From Candidatus Woesebacteria bacterium UBA925 (GTDB lineage: Bacteria > Patescibacteriota > Microgenomatia > UBA8517): a stretch of 6,915 bases of DNA. A program made the translations under genes and the position numbers. Shown one piece after another: positions 6,377-6,915 of this stretch (the first letter of the stretch is position 1; the number at the start of each line of letters is the position of its first letter). The DNA lies in contig DBDT01000077.1 of the NCBI GenBank assembly GCA_002293705.1, positions 8,479 through 15,393 on the forward strand, read 5' to 3'. The notes beneath the pieces were generated by a model, which saw only the letters and a list, made by a program, of their open reading frames with translations, was not told the DNA's origin and searched no databases.

Positions 6377-6896
6377 CAAATGTTAACGATTTAAAATCAA
6401 AATTCACAAATCCAGCCCTATTTGACCAAGCATTGACCCACAGAAGCTGGATCAATGAAAATCCAGGCATAAGGGGTACAAATGAGAGGCTTGAGTTTTT
6501 AGGAGACGCAGTTTTGGAGCTTGTTGTCAGCGACCATATTTTCAAGCTGCTTCCTGACAAAGAGGAGGGATACTTAACAGCCTTAAGAGCTAGCGTGGTT
6601 AACACAAAAAGCCTAGCTGAAGCTGCAGGAAGACTAAACCTGGGCGAATCACTGTTTTTGTCCAAAGGAGAAGAGCAGGGTGGGGGTAGATCCAACCAAT
6701 CACTTCTGGCAGACACTGTTGAGGCCATTATTGGCGCTTTGTACCTCGACCTAGGCTTGGAAGCAGCAAGGGCGTTTATATTCGAAGCAATAATTGAACC
6801 AATTGGAGAGCTAACAACACAGTCACTTAAAGATTCAAAAAGTAGGCTACAGGAATTTGTGCAATCAAAAGGTTACCCAACGCCAAAGTACAGAGT
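6373..6896 (+). CDS. rnc: Ribonuclease III, 3' end cut by contig end and adapter
   Basis: Double-strand-specific endoribonuclease that cuts rRNA precursors and structured mRNAs, working as a dimer with Mg2+. The RNase III signature NERLEFLGDAV begins at residue 37. The metal-binding acids fall at the same numbers as in E. coli: Glu38, Glu41, Asp45, Glu65, Asp114 and Glu117 (ADTVEAIIGALYLD). The double-stranded RNA-binding domain starts near residue 155 (SKSRLQEFVQSKGYPTPKY) and is interrupted. Genuine sequence ends at base 6896, within codon 175 (GT-, Val whatever the third base). The apparent residues beyond (CLLYTS) come from adapter. About 50 residues are missing if the length matches the E. 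coli 226 aa. The 4-nt ATGA overlap with nusB and the lack of an SD indicate coupled translation. Confidence 0.96.
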
Positions 6897-6915
6897 CTGT
6901 CTCTTATACACATCT
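6897..6915 (+). other. Nextera/Tn5 mosaic-end adapter remnant (artefact)
   Basis: The last 19 bases are CTGTCTCTTATACACATCT, identical to the Tn5 mosaic-end read-through sequence of Nextera libraries. It sits flush with the sequence end and breaks off the conserved RNase III double-stranded RNA-binding domain. It is untrimmed library adapter, not genome, and not evidence of a natural transposon. Confidence 0.97.

Noticed and set aside
6312..6728. Minus-strand 138-residue open frame over nusB/rnc
   Set aside because: It is a shadow of two strongly conserved plus-strand genes, and its translation is low-complexity Ser/Leu-rich.
6897..6915. Natural Tn5/IS50 insertion end in rnc
   Set aside because: The match is the hybrid mosaic end used in library kits, exactly flush with the sequence end, with no transposon sequence beyond it.
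1..6915. TGA-recoding (genetic code 25) as in Gracilibacteria/SR1
   Set aside because: nusB terminates with TGA at the expected place overlapping the rnc start, and no conserved domain here needs TGA as glycine.

Overview
The window reads like a short contig (about 6.9 kb, moderately low GC) from a compact bacterial genome. The likely source is an uncultivated Patescibacteria / Candidate Phyla Radiation lineage. That placement is an inference from tight gene packing, abutting or overlapping genes, little Shine-Dalgarno (SD) use, a very short L32 and the rpmF-nusB-rnc order; no single marker proves it. nusB ends in TGA and no coding frame needs TGA read as an amino acid, so the standard bacterial code 11 applies, not the TGA-Gly code of Gracilibacteria/SR1.

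Layout. The left part is on the minus strand. A bifunctional class A penicillin-binding protein (1-1898) runs off the left edge. Upstream of it lies an unrecognised 138-residue acidic protein (1975-2391), closed by a strong intrinsic terminator (1934-1970). A 92-bp divergent intergenic region (2392-2483) holds back-to-back promoters. The rest is on the plus strand: tyrS (2484-3635), a 36-residue single-span membrane microprotein (3637-3747), recG (3748-5760), rpmF (5824-5976), nusB (5996-6376) and the first three quarters of rnc (from 6373). No gene-free stretch exceeds about 100 bases. No tRNA, rRNA, CRISPR array or mobile element was seen.

How the genes work together. tyrS, the microprotein and recG look like one transcript: 1 nt separates the first pair and 0 nt the second, and the recG SD lies inside the microprotein gene. 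rpmF, nusB and rnc form a ribosome-production cluster: a large-subunit protein, an rRNA antitermination factor, and the RNase that cuts rRNA precursors. nusB and rnc overlap by 4 nt. The PBP builds the peptidoglycan wall.

Two points stand out. First, pbp, tyrS and rpmF each have a TAnnnT -10-like hexamer 5-7 nt before the ATG and no SD, which predicts leaderless mRNAs; recG and the orphan gene do have SDs. Second, the last 19 bases are exactly the Nextera/Tn5 mosaic-end adapter, so the right end is a library artefact and the rnc sequence beyond base 6896 is not biological.
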